Assembly (NCBI GenBank): GCA_964017045.1
Contig: OZ024807.1
Coordinates: forward strand, 17,225,941 to 17,289,940
From: Omphiscola glabra
Taxonomy: Eukaryota > Mollusca > Gastropoda > Lymnaeidae
Length of the DNA stretch: 64,000 bases
Reading direction: 5' to 3'
Below are positions 13,501-27,600 of the stretch, one piece after another. The translations under genes were made by a program, and so were the position numbers. The first letter of the stretch is position 1. Each line of letters starts with the position of its first letter. The notes under the pieces were generated by a model, which had not been told where the DNA came from, ran no database searches, and saw nothing but the letters and a program-made list of their open reading frames with translations.

Positions 13501-16500
13501 CAAAAGTAGAGAATTTTGTATGGGTCACTGTAATCGGTTTAAAAACAGATTTAGCAACAACAAAAAACGATTACCGGTGTGTCAAAAAAATCGATATTAA
13601 CATGCCCAATAAGAATCGTCTGGTTTCAATTGCAGTTCCCACTCGTCATTCCCTGCACACAAAGCACTATGATATTCAGTACTGAACATGTACTACACAC
13701 AAATAAGAAATCTAATTAGTACTTGACATGAGCTACACTTGTGATTAACAGTTATATTCAGTTCCAGTGGCGTAGTGGGGGGGGGGGGGCATCATGCCCC
13801 GGGCGCTACTCACAAAGGGGCGCCAAATGGTATATTTTACTATAATATTGTATGGTTTTCGAATAGGGGGGGCGCTAAAAAGGTATTGGAAGGCGCTAAA
13901 AAGGTATTGTGCCCCGGGCGCGAGTTAAGCTCGCTACGCCACTGTTCAGTTCTTTTCCACTTAGTTACCACCTCTGTTTAATAATAATTTATGGGTACCT
14001 TTCAGTACTTTGACATACTCTACATACACAATAAAACTCTGTTCAGTACTCTTGACATGCACTTCACACACACGTTAAAAATTACTGCTCGTCTATAAAT
14101 GCGCTTTTGATTTTTGGAAAACAGTTACTGTTAGTTTTGTAAGAGTCAAATTACTTAAAAGGGGCAAAACTGTGTATTTTCTAAATGCGTAATGTTTTCA
14201 CAACGGTTATCTCCACTAGAATTTCCGGGCTTAATGCGTCGAATTTTAAGGCTAAAGAAAGTAGACCGTTCTTGGAATACTTGACTCCATTCTTTGTGTT
14301 AGAATAGATTAAATAGACACGAACAATCTGTGTCAATATAATAATATATAATAAGCTTTAATAATAGTACACCTTTATAATTTGTGTTAGAACGGGTGTG
14401 GGCAGTATAGTATCTTTATGTCCCTGTTATAGGATTGTACTGTCCAGGTAAACTTCGCGTGTGCGAGACACCACCGAGACGTGTATAGTGTGTGTTCCCT
14501 CAACTCCACAACACCCTCCAACATTGTTATAGCGCGAGCGTTTTGACTCACACATCTCCACTTGTCTCGCTACAGATGTTCCCAACCCATAAGGGCCATT
14601 TGTATTTTCCTTACGTCAGTGTCCGAGACAGAGGAAGGTCCTTCAAGTGTGCCTTCAGCGATGACGCCAATGGGACGTCACCCGTATCCGATGACAGCGA
14701 TCCTTACGTCATTGCATTTGAAGGTTAGATTTTTATGTGTTAACTGTTACAATCCTGGACTTTATAAACGTTGGAATGTGTACTTTAAAGCTGCACAACA
14801 TAATAGTAGTACAGCTGCACAACATAATAGTAGTACAGCCGCACAACATAATAGTAGTACAGCCGCACAACATAATAGTGGTACAGCCGCACAACATAAT
14901 AGTGGTACAGCCGCACAACATAATAGTGGTAAAGCTGCACAACATAATAGTGGTACAGCCGCACAACATAATAGTGGTACAGCTGCACAACATAATAGTG
15001 GTACAGCCGCACAACATAATAGTGGTACAGCCGCACAACATAATAGTGGTACAGCTGCACAACATAATAGTGGTACAGCTGCACAACATAATAGTGGTAC
15101 AGCTGCACAACATAATAGTGGTATAGCTGCACAACATAATAGTGGTACAGCTGCACAACATAATAGTGGTACAGCCGCACAACATAATAGTAGTTGCGGA
15201 GTGGCTTTTTGGCCAATTTGATCGGAATTCGACCAGACCTATTTTGGTTGGCATTAGATTTCACCTGTTTGGTCGGCAAATGACCAGACCTATTTTGTTT
15301 GGCATTAGATTTAACCTGTTTGGTCGAAACATAACCAGACCTATTTTGTTTGGCATTATATTTCACCTGTTTGGTCAGCAAATGACCAGACCTATTTTTG
15401 GTTGGCATTATATTTCACCTGTTTGGTCGGCAAATGACCAGACCTATTTTGTTTTGCATTAGATTTCACCTGTTTGGTCGGAAAATGACCAGACCTATTT
15501 TGTTTGGCATTAGATTTCACCTGTTTGGTCGGAAAATGACCAGACCTATTTTGTTTGGCATTAGATTTCACCTGTTTGGTCGCCAAATGACCAGGCCCAC
15601 GCCTATAACGGAGTCGGAATTTGTATAAATTAGTCTTTCCACATTTATTTGTCACCAGATTTGTACTTAAAAGACGGAACAGAAAAAGAATATTATATTT
15701 TTAGTAAGACAGATGTTTTTTAAAATCATTATTACTATTTGCACTGTTAGCTTTTCGTTAAAATAAGAAGTTGATATACGATATTTAACATAAAGTGCTT
15801 TCATATATATATTAAAAGATCCGCTGTCATATAGATCCGCATAGCATACGGAAAAACCCTTTAGGGGTGGGGATTGGGGGGGGGGACACATATAAAACAT
15901 TTATCGAAACTTTAGGATCATAACTCGTTCTTCTATCGATAACTGTCAATATTTTTATATAATTACTAGTTATAGCCCGCAAAACAATGTTGACCGTAGC
16001 GTGCGAACTTCTCATCTACTTATGTTACTTTACAAAACATGCATTCATGTAGCGCACTTTTGTTAGTATCCTAATTAGTGTTAACACCCCTAGGTGCGCC
16101 ACCGCACACATTTGTTTTCACACCCCTGAACAATTTAACTATTTTAATATGCCACCTCCTTTTACATTGCAAATTTATTACATTATAAATTGAGACTAGT
16201 TCCGTCATACAAAAAAAAAAATACTACTCGCCAAGAGCACGTGCGGTATTTTAAAGAATATCACTCAGCACAATCATTGGGCATTTTGGGGGTGCTGTTG
16301 AACTCAGCACTATCATTGGGCATTATGGGGGCGCTTTTGAACTCAGCACAATCATTGGGCATTTTGGGGGCACTATTGAACTCAGCATTACACCATGCTT
16401 TCTTTCACACCTAGGGAAGTATATTTATTGATGTCCCTAAATCGAGTCTAGGAATTAAAGGGACAAATACCATATTACTATTACTATACCAGAAAAGTTT

Positions 16501-19500
16501 ATCCCAAAATAATTAAGTACAGAGTTAGACCGGAAACCTGGTCGGAGAGTGGACACCTGGTCCCAGAGTGGAACCTAATCCAAATGCCGACACCTCGTCC
16601 AAAGATTTCATTTTAAATGGTTTACAGATTTTTTTTTATTTAACAGCTTATTGTTACGATGTTTTTTGTCAATCAGCCAAACATCTTTTCTTTGGAAACT
16701 GAAACATCTTGTCATGTTATGTTACAGATGATGAGCCCGAACCAGCAGAGCCCACAATGCTGACACTACAATATGTACCCGTGACAGAGATAGTGACAGA
16801 AACAGCAACATCAACACCATGGACCGAACCAGTCGACACGACAGACTCTATTGTGTACGTTCTGTTACGGGTGACGGAGGGTGCCATAATTAGGAAGGCT
16901 TTAGGCGAGGTCATCAGTCTGAAGTGTAGCGCGGAGTGCGAGCCCCCGTGTTCACTCTACTGGAGTTTGAGGCGTTCCGGTCAAGAGAGGTAAATAAAGG
17001 CAACTTATTTGGAAGAAAAAAAAGGGGGGGGGGTTACAGGAGCAAACTCATCGCTTGACAGAACAAACAAGAAAAAAGGTTGACAGAACACACAACTGTT
17101 AATAGAACACACTCAGTTGTTGACAGAACACACACAACTGTTGATAGAACACAAGCAACTGTTGACAGGCCATATGCAACTGCTGACAGAACACACCCCT
17201 ATCTGTTGGCAGAACATACACAACTGTTCACAGAACGCACATAACGATTGACAGAGCTAGCACATCGGCTGACATATTTAACCCAATGGTTAAGAGCAAA
17301 CACAGTGATTGACAGAGCTATAACAACGGTTGACAGAGCTATAACAACGGTTGACAGAGCTATAACAACGTTTGACAGAGCTATAACAACGGTTGACAGA
17401 GCTATAACAACGGTTGACAGAGCTATAACTACGGTTGACAGAGCTATAACAACGTTTGACAGAGCTATAACAACGGTTGACAGAGCTATAACAACGGTTG
17501 ACAGAGCTATAACAACGTTTGACAGAGCTATAACAACGGTTGACAGAGCTATAACAACGGTTGACAGAGCTATAACAACGGTTGACAGAGCTATAACTAC
17601 GGTTGACAGAGCTATAACAACGGTTGACAGAGCTATAACAATGGTTGACAGTGCTATAACAACAGTTGACAAAGAAAAAGCTAAGGGTCATTGTAAAGAG
17701 ACAGTGCATGGCTAAAGAAAGTTATGCCGTAAAGAGATCCATTTTATTCTTGAGTTTGCTTTATGATTCACCATCAATGGAACATATGATCAGCGATGAT
17801 GATGATTGATTACTTATATAGTGCTTGTCTCCATGCTATTTTAGCATGCTCAAAGCACTCTGATTTCATACACTCTCTTTAAATAAAAATGTCTTTTATG
17901 TCTCTTAAATGATTTTTTGATCATTTTTCAAATCTCTCAAGGCAAACTGTTCCATAATTTAGGCGCTATACCTTCAAAAGAGCGCATTGCGTAGGATTTC
18001 TTTCTGTGTACCATCCACACTGGGAACTCTCAGTAGAGACTTATGTAGAGCGCAGTGTTTGGACATCAGTTCTTTTAAATAGGAAAGATAGGATTCACCA
18101 TATAACGAACATGTGGTCAGTGCGCTAGAAGTTACCATATAACGAACATGTGGTCAGTGCGCTAGAAGTCACCATATAACGATCATGTGGTCAGTGCGCT
18201 AGAAGTTACCATATAACGAACATGTGGTCAGTGCGCTAGAAGTCACCATATAACGAACATGTGGTCAGTGCGCTAGAAGTCACCATATAACGATCATGTG
18301 GTCAGTGCGCTAGAAGTCACTATATTATCGAACACGTGGTCAGTGCTCAGACATTTATCTATAAAACAATCCAGTGTCCAATGCAGGGCTCCTGACTCTC
18401 ACCCACGTTATCTAAAGTTGCTCTGCTCCTGTCTCTTCGTTTCAACGCTGTTTGTCGCCTTAGATTCCTGAACAACTTAGAATTTTAGGTAACAACTGCT
18501 TAGATTCCTGACACACTTAGAATTTTAGGTAACAACTGCTTAGATTCCTGACACACTTAGAATTTTAGGTAACAAATGCTTAGATTCCTGACACACTTAG
18601 AATTTTAGGTAACAACTGCTTAGATTCCTGACACACTTAGAATTTTAGGTAACAACTGCTTAGATTCCTGACACACTTAGAATTTTAGGTAACAAATGCT
18701 TAGATTCCTGACACACTTAGAATTTTAGGTAACAAATGCTTAGATTCCTGACACACTTAGAATTTTAGGTAGCAACTGGTTAGATTCCTGACACACTTAG
18801 AATTTTAGGTAACAACTGCTTAGATTCCTGACACACTTAGAATTTTAGGTAACTTCTGCTTAGATTCCTGACACACTTAGAATTTTAGGTAACAACTGCT
18901 TAGATTCCTGACACACTTAGAATTTTAGGTAACAACTGCTTAGATTTCTGACACACTTAGAATTTTAGTAACAACTGCTTAGATTCCTGACACACTTAGA
19001 ATTTTAGGTAACAACTGCTTAGATTCCTGACACACTTAGAATTTTAGGTAACAACTGCTTAGATTCCTGACACACTTAGAATTTCAGGTAACAACTGCTT
19101 AGATTCCTGACAAACTTAGAATTTTAGGTAGCAACTGGTTAGATTCCTGACACACTTAGAATTTTAGGTAACAACTGCTTAGATTCCTGACACACTTAGA
19201 ATTTTAGGTAACAACTGCTTAGATTCCTGACACACTTAGAATTTTAGGTAGCAACTGGTTAGATTCCTGACACACTTAGAATTTTAGGTAACAACTGGTT
19301 AGATTTCTGACACACTTAGAATTTTAGGTAACAACTGCTTAGATTTCTGACACACTTAGAATTTTAGGTAACAACTGCTTAGATTCCTGACACACTTAGA
19401 ATTTTAGGTAACAACTGCTTAGATTCCTGACACACTTAGAATTTTAGGTAACAACTGCTTAGATTCCTGACACACTTAGAATTTCAGGTAACAACTGCTT

Positions 19501-22500
19501 AGATTCCTGACACACTTAGAATTTTAGGTAGCAACTGGTTAGATTCCTGACACACTTAGAATTTTAGGTAACAACTGCTTAGATTCCTGACACACTTAGA
19601 ATTTTAGGTAACAACTGCTTAGATTCCTGACACACTTAGAATTTTAGGTAACAAATGCTTAGATTCCTGACACACTTAGAATTTTAGGTAACAAATGCTT
19701 AGATTCCTGACACACTTAGAATTTTAGGTAACAACTGCTTAGATTCCTGACACACTTAGAATTTTAGGTAACAACTGCTTAGATTCCTGACACACTTAGA
19801 ATTTTAGGTAACAAATGCTTAGATTCCTGACACACTTAGAATTTTAGGTAACAAATGCTTAGATTCCTGACACACTTAGAATTTTAGGTAACTTCTGCTC
19901 GATATACGGGGAAAGTAACAGAGCAGTAAAAATAATGGGACAGAATGCGAGGAACATAAAAAATAGAATTCTTTACATCATTACACCATTACAACTGTTA
20001 CATAATTACAACACTACAGCACTACATTATTACAATATTACATCATTACAACATTACATCATTACAACATTACATCATCCCATCATTACAACATTACATC
20101 ATTACAACATTAAATCATTACAACATTAAAACATTACAACATTAAAACATTACAACATTACATCATTGCAACATTACATCATCACAACATTACAACATTA
20201 CATCATTACAACATTATATCAATACAACATCACATCATTACAACATTACATCATTACAACATTACATCATAACAACATTACAACATTACATCATTACAAC
20301 ATTACATCATTAGAACATTACACCATTACAACATTACAACATTTCCTCATTACATCATTACATCATTACCTCATTACCTCATTACAACATTACATCATTA
20401 CAACATTACATCATTAGAACATTACATCATTACAACATTACATCGTTACAACATTACATCATTACAACATTACCTCATTACAACATCACATCATTACAAC
20501 ATTACATCATTACAGCATCACATCATTACAACATTACATCATTACAACATTCTTGAATTACTCAGTTGTTTTTAAATCTTCTAGTTTTTACCCCGTCCCG
20601 AACTCCGGGGATGTGAATGAGCTGACGCGAGGTGTCCGGAAAAATGATATGGGAACCTTCTGCTGCACGGCATCAAATTTGTACTCATCCTCGTTTTCGA
20701 GGTTTAGATTACAGCTGGCGCCCCCATCAAAAAGCGGTGAGTAATCTTAAGTACAAGATGTTAAAAAATGTTACTAGTATCACGGCATGGTGAGTTACCT
20801 TAAGTAGAAGATGTTACTACATTGGACGCACCACCTTGTCACATAGACACACACTCTGGTCACAAAGACACACTAGTCAGATGTACACATATTCTTGTCA
20901 CATTGGGACATTCGCCTTAATCATTAATATTGAATCATAATTCTATTTGTTGACTTTTTTTCCAGTCACTTTTATTCCTCTCATGTTTTGCTTCCACTTC
21001 TTCCTTGGATTTTTTTCCTGTAACTTTTTTCTAGGGACTTTTGTCCCATGACTTTTTTCCTGTAACTTTTTTCCCGTGACTTTTGTCCCATGACTTTTTT
21101 CCTGTAACTTTTTTTCCCGTGACTTTTGTTCCATGACTTTTTCCCCTGTAACTTTTTTTTCTAGTGACTTTTGTCCCTTGACTTTTTTCCTGTAACATTT
21201 TTCCCGTGGCTTTTGTCCCTCATGACTTTTTTCCTGTAACTTTTTTCTATTGACTTTTTTTCCCGTGAAATTTCTCCTGTGACTTTTTTCCCCGTGAATT
21301 TTCTCCTGTGACTTTTTTCAGTGACTTTTTTCCCCGTGAATTTTCTCCTGGGACTTTTTTCAGTGACTTTTTTCCCCGTGAATTTTCTCCTGGGACTTTT
21401 TTCAGTGACTTTTTTCCCCGTGAATTTTCTCCTGTGACTTTTTTCAGTGACTTTTTTCCCCGCCCTGTAATGACACGCGTCTCCAAACATATTTTCTATG
21501 CACACATACATATCACACAATTTATTAAAATGCAACCACACTCAAAAATGGTTTAAGAACCCCCCAACGTTCCTCCACACACAAAAGCACTAACCCTAAC
21601 CTACCCCCCCCCCCCTGGTTCATCCACAGACAAAAATATTTTCAACCCCACGCCCTTGCTTTAACAACACACAAAAATGGCTTCCGACCCCTGGTTCTTT
21701 CACACTCAAAAATGGCTTCCGACCCCTGGTCAATAACACTCAAAAATTGTGTCCGACCCCCTGGTTCATACACACACAAAAGTGTTTTCCGACCCCCCTG
21801 TTTTATCAACACAAAAATGGTTTCCGACCCCTGGTTCTTCCGCACTCAAAAATGGTTTCCGACCCCCTGGTTCATCCACACACAAAGGTGTTTTCCGACC
21901 CCCCTGTTTTATCAACACAAAAATGGTTTCCGACCCCTGGTTCTTCCGCACTCAAAAATGGTTTCCGACCCCCTGGTTCATCCACACACAAAGGTGTTTT
22001 CCGACCCCCCTGTTTTATCAACACAAAAATGGTTTCCGACCCCTGGTTCTTCCGCACTCAAAAATGGTTTCCGACCCCCTGGTTCATCCACACACAAAGG
22101 TGTTTTCCGACCCCCCTGTTTTATCAACACAAAAATGGTTTCCGACCCCTGGTTCTTCCGCACTCAAAAATGGTTTCCGACCCCCTGGTTCATCCACACA
22201 CAAAAGTGTTTTCCGACCCCCCTGTTTTATCAACACAAAAATGGCTTCCGACCCCTGGTTCATCCACAAACAAAATAATGACATGTCACGCACCTAAAAA
22301 TGTAAAGGTGAGCTGTTCATGAAGTTGAAACTGAACTTGGCTTGTGTTACCGTTGTGACTGTCAGTGGTTACAATTATAGTTTTTAGGTGACCGTTGTGA
22401 CGGTCAGTGGTTACAATTATAGTTTTTAGGTGACCGTTGTGACGGTCAGTGGTTACAATTATAGTTTTTAGGTGACCGTTGTGACGGTCAGTGGTTACAA

Positions 22501-24591
22501 TTATAGTTTTTAGGTGACCGTTGTGACGGTCAGTGGTTACAATTATAGTTTTTAGGTGACCGTTGTGACTGTCAGTGGTTACAATTATAGTTTTTAGGTG
22601 ACCGTTGTGACTGATCAAGGATATAGATAGTCCTTTTGATTGAAGGCTTTAAAATGTTTCAATAAATATTGCAGGATTTGTTAATAAACGCACGCACACA
22701 TTGTATCGAGCGCCCCCTCCTTTTTTGATTGTTTATTTCTTCATACCCATCCATACGCTAACTTTTCAAAATCGACCCCCTTTCCGCATTGCTCACGTAA
22801 TGTATGGACGGCCCCTATGTTGTTCAGTCAATGGTTTTTGCTAAAACAAATGGCTAAAAAGCAAACATTCTGAGTTATATAAGAAATATTATTTACAATT
22901 CTGCTTTTCTGACTAGGTCTAGTACAAGGTCCCGGCTCGCCAAAAGATTGGCCGAATGGAAACCCTGATAGGCCACCGGATGTGCCAAAACGGACAGCGT
23001 ATGTAACGTCACGAGTGCTAGACGGCAGTGTCTTGAGACACACTGTTGGCGAGGTGATCAGTATCAAGTGTATAGCTGTGTGTGAACCGAGCTGTGAGGT
23101 GACATGGAGCCGTAAAAGAACGGACCAAAAAACGTGAGAAGTGTGTCTGATATGGGTTGGGTGTGTGTTGTATGGTTATGTGTGTGTGTTTGGGTCAGGT
23201 GTGTGTTGTATGGTTATGTGTGTGTGTTTGGGTCAGGTGTGTGTTGTATGGTTATGTGTGTGTGTGTGTTTGGGTCAGGAGTGAATTTTATGGATTAGGT
23301 GGGTTGTATAAGTTAATTGTGTGTTGTATAAGTTAAGTGTGTGTTGTATAAGTTAAGTGTGTGTTTTAGTTATTACGCTGTGTTCTACATAGGTGTCGGT
23401 GATATGTGAATATTATTGGTTTGGTGTTAGGGTTGTGAGTTAGGGTCTGAGGTTTATTGGTTAGTTTGTACCCAGATAGACGCTAAGGTTTTTAGGGTGT
23501 GCATCTAATTTGCTCTTTTAGTCTTGTAGCTCAGATGTGTATGGAAGTTAGCACAGCTAGCGGCGGACATGTTTCATTTGCAATAACATAAAATCCAAAT
23601 TGGGAAAATCCGTTTTGTTTCAATGAGATTGTTTGCAGTTCCTCACAGCTTCCGATTCATTAAATCACTTACCTCACCATCTCTTGTTTGAAGCCGGCAA
23701 TCAAATCCATCGGTAAATGTATGAGAATAATTACAGTGCTTTTCCCCTACAACTCAACAAAAGAGCGCCATCTTTTAGTAATACCATCACCCCATCTTTT
23801 AGTAATACCAGCACCCCATCTTTTATTAATACCAGCACCCCATTAATCCACTAAACCCCTCAGCGTCCCCCAATGTGCCCCCACCCCATATCGACCCACT
23901 AATCAGGCGGTTCGGTGATGTTAAGATAACTCTGACTCTCATAATGTGTTGTTTAAATTATCAATTCTAGTTCTAGTTTCGAGCCTATCACCGGGCATGT
24001 TCACCGCAACGAATTGTTGCTCAAGGTGAGACAGAATGAATCCGGGATATACAGCTGTACTGGTACAAACCCGCATTCAGTTGTACACTCGTCCTTTTCC
24101 TTACAAGTTGTTACAGAGAGTGGTGAGTTCTCGTTGGTGTGTTGGTGTGGAAAGAATCGCCTTTCTCTCATATCCTCTTGAACACTCTTTTTATCTTCTC
24201 TCTCTTTTACTCGCACTCTCCCCCTCTCTCTTTTACTCTCGCCCTCTCTCTCTCTCTCTTAATATCAATCTCTATATCTTTTTTTCCGCTACTTGTTTTT
24301 CTTCTATTTCTTCCATTACTCTCTCTCTTTCTATCCCTCTCTAACCACTCTCTCTCTCCCCTCTCTTTTATATCCCCATCGCTCTCCTTCTTTCTCTTTC
24401 TCTCCCCTATTTCTATCTCTCCCCACTCTCTCCCTCTCTACCCCCACTCTCCTTGTCTCTCCTCTCTACCCCCACTCTTCTCTGTCTCTCTTTCTCCCCC
24501 CCTCTCTCTCTCCCTATTTATCCCCCCTCACCCTGTCTCTCTCTACATATCTCTCTGTTTCTCTATGTTTCTCCCCTCTCTCTTTTTCCCT

Positions 24592-24629
<38 letters not shown>

Positions 24630-27600
24630 ATATATATATATTTAACCCTTTATCATAAACTAGAAAACATCTCCTTAAAATAACTTGAATTCTTTGATCA
24701 ACATTCGAATCCTTTCAATGCTATGACAAAAATATTTTCCACGAAAACTATTCATTTCAGATTCTTGGAACCACCGCCCTACAATTTTTACGCTGCTGGT
24801 AAAGTCTAACCTTAAATCAGGGATGGGCAAACTTTGGCCCGCGGGCTGCATGTGGCCCAATGTTTCAATAGCATGACACATTCAGAACATAAGCTATAAC
24901 ACAAACATATTTTTAAAAAAAAGATATGTGCGTATTTTTTTTACTTGGCACGAGGTTGTAAGATTTATACTCAATTTGGCTCAAAAATATATTTCTATTA
25001 AATTAAGTTTGTTTCACTTTCGGCCCTATAGAAGTCATTAAAAGTGTTTATTTAATCGACCCGATAGAAGTCGATAAAATTGTTCATTTTGTCCTCGGCA
25101 CAAAAGTTTGCCCAACTTTGCATTTGTCAAATTTATAGCATCACCACCCCCCACCCTAAATCGTTTTTCTGTCCGTCTTTCTTTACTTTCTCCTTTCTTT
25201 TGTGCAATTTTATTTCTTTCCTTCTATCTTTTTTTTTTTTTTTACTTTCTTTACTTCCTTCTTCCTTTCGTGCAATATTTCCTTCTTTCTTTCATCCAAC
25301 CTTTCTTTGTGAAGTATTTCTTGTGAAGTATTTCTTTTTTTCTTTCCTTCATCATTTCCTCTTTCCTTTGGTGCAATAGTTATTTATTTCCATCGTTATT
25401 ACTTGTTTACTTCTTTCCTTTTTGCTTTCTTTCATACAATCTTGCTCTCAATTTTCTCTTTTTTCATCTCTCTTTCTTTCGTATATTATTTATTCATTTT
25501 TTATTTTATTTTGAGTTTGCCTCTGTGTCTGTTGTTGCCTCTGTGCCTGTTGTTGCCTCTGTGTCTGTCGTTGCCTCTCTGTCTGTTGTTGGCTCTCTGT
25601 CTGTTGTTGCTTCTCTGTTGTTGCCTCGCTGTCTGTCGTTGCCTCTCTGTCGATCGTTGTCTCTCTGTTTTTCGTTGCCTCGCTGTCTGTCGTTGCCTCG
25701 ATGTCTGGCCTGTATTCACACTCACTAACAATAAATTACCAATTAAGTGAAATTATTTCTTTATTTGCGTCTTACATTCTAAATTAGATTCCTCCACTTT
25801 GTATTATCATATTTCTTCAGCTGACAGGTGTAAGTCTAATATGGATCAGTCGTGGACAACTTTTCCACTCATTTTACTCATACTAAAACTTGATAATTTG
25901 AGAATCTAATGGATGGCCTTGAAATGCACTGACGTTTCGATAGTGGGCTTCAGACATCGCAAACCTTGGCCAGGGAATTAGCAGCAGTGCTCTTCAATGA
26001 TCGCAAACTTTGGTCAGGGAATTAGCAGGCGTGGACTTCAATGATCGCAAACCTTGGTCAGGGAATTAGCAGCAGTGCTCTTCATTGATTGCAAACCTTG
26101 GTCAGGGAATTAGCAGGAGTGGACTTTAATGATCGCAAACCTTGGTCAGGGAATTAGCAGGAGTGGACTTCATTGATCGCAAACCTTGGTCAGGGAATTA
26201 GCAGGAGTGGACTTCAATGATCGCAAACCTTGGCCAGGTATAAACGCCATGAAAGAAAAATAGCTTCTTAAATCTGGGAAATATCATATCGATTCTTGTA
26301 ACAGTGGAGATGTCAAGACAAGGACAGTCATTTGGTATGAATAAATATTGCAACACTTCTTTAAAATTTAAAAATACGTGTGATTAATTAATGTCTAAAA
26401 AATCAATACAATGTTGATTATTAAGAATGTCTTACCCTCAACGTTGTAGGATCTTATTCTTTTGATCAAAAGATGAAACCAAATTCTTTTTTTATCATTG
26501 TGCATATGTTCATTTTTCAGAATATAGCTACATATTCATAAAGTAAAGACGGTTTAAAACTGGAACAATTTAAACACCAGACATCTCAAGTGTTTCTCCA
26601 GCACAAAAACTTCCCCAGTCACGTGCCATGGTACTTCACTGACTGAGTGAAATATTAACTTTAAGTTTAGATAGTGTAGCATAAAATATAATGATGCTGA
26701 TTGTAATAGTCATAGAAGCATGCTGGTCAACTCTGATAGAATGGGGAACAAAGGATTTTTAAAAATATATTTCGGTTGTAATGTTGAAGGAAGGAATTCA
26801 CCCTGATCAAACAGATCTTGGGGATCTGTAATGAAAATAGTGGGATGTGTCATCCTTTTTTTTTTTTTTAAAAATTATATTTTTTTGTAGGTTTAAAAAT
26901 TCATATTAATACATTACAAATTTTCCTTTTGTTTATTTGGTTGTGTTAAAGAGAGAAAAAACTTGAAACTGGTTTGTATTTTTAGAGTAATTTGTTATGA
27001 CTATATCCCCCCTCCCCACCCCCCCTCAAACACATTTCAGATATATTTGTATCAAGAGGGAGTTCAAAGGGCGGTTATAACTTTGACATTGTCTGTACCT
27101 CATTCGAACCACTCAGAATCTGCAAATTAGGAGACATGACCTCCAAGACATTTCTATAAAGTCTACTTAAAAGCCATGATCAGGGTGTTTCTTTTAAATA
27201 GGTCTAAAATTGACACACAGAAATGGCCAAACCACCCCCCCCCCCCACACACACACACCACGCATCTTCTTTTAATGAAATAAACGGGAAATTCCAACCA
27301 CTTTTAGCAATAAGAAAAAGACAGAAAAAGTCACCCCAGCGAATGTTTTTGAAACATGATCTATTTTAGCGTCAGTTCAGAAGTTCCAATTTGCTTCAAA
27401 TTTTGTACGAACGTACTATTTTTGGGGGGTTATTATTTTTTTGACGAAAATTGGAATTTGATCAAATAGTATTTTGAAAGTTGTGACAAGGCTTCATCCA
27501 AAAATGGCATCAAATGCATGATCGAAAATTTAATTGTGTGAACAGACTTAAGCCAAAAAAAACCAGAATCAATTAAAATGTACTGATGGAACCATCTCAT

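Noticed and set aside
14562..15254. Frames of about 170-220 codons with AAQHNSGT or TTIMLCGC repeats
   Set aside because: Artefacts of the 24-bp minisatellite; only the short part 14576-14723 is a real exon (IgB').
17199..17715. DRAITTV and ALSTVVI repeat proteins
   Set aside because: Artefact of the 21-bp array, open on opposite strands simultaneously.
18465..19898. Possible CRISPR-like array because of the regular 40-bp spacing
   Set aside because: Units are contiguous repeats without unique spacers, and the context is a eukaryotic intron.
21712..22322. Three overlapping frames of 180-190 codons (FRPPGSSTHK type)
   Set aside because: 106-bp tandem repeat read in all three frames; intron sequence.
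24139..24658. Leu/Ser/Pro-rich hydrophobic frame suggesting a membrane protein
   Set aside because: Translation of a CT-rich low-complexity tract.
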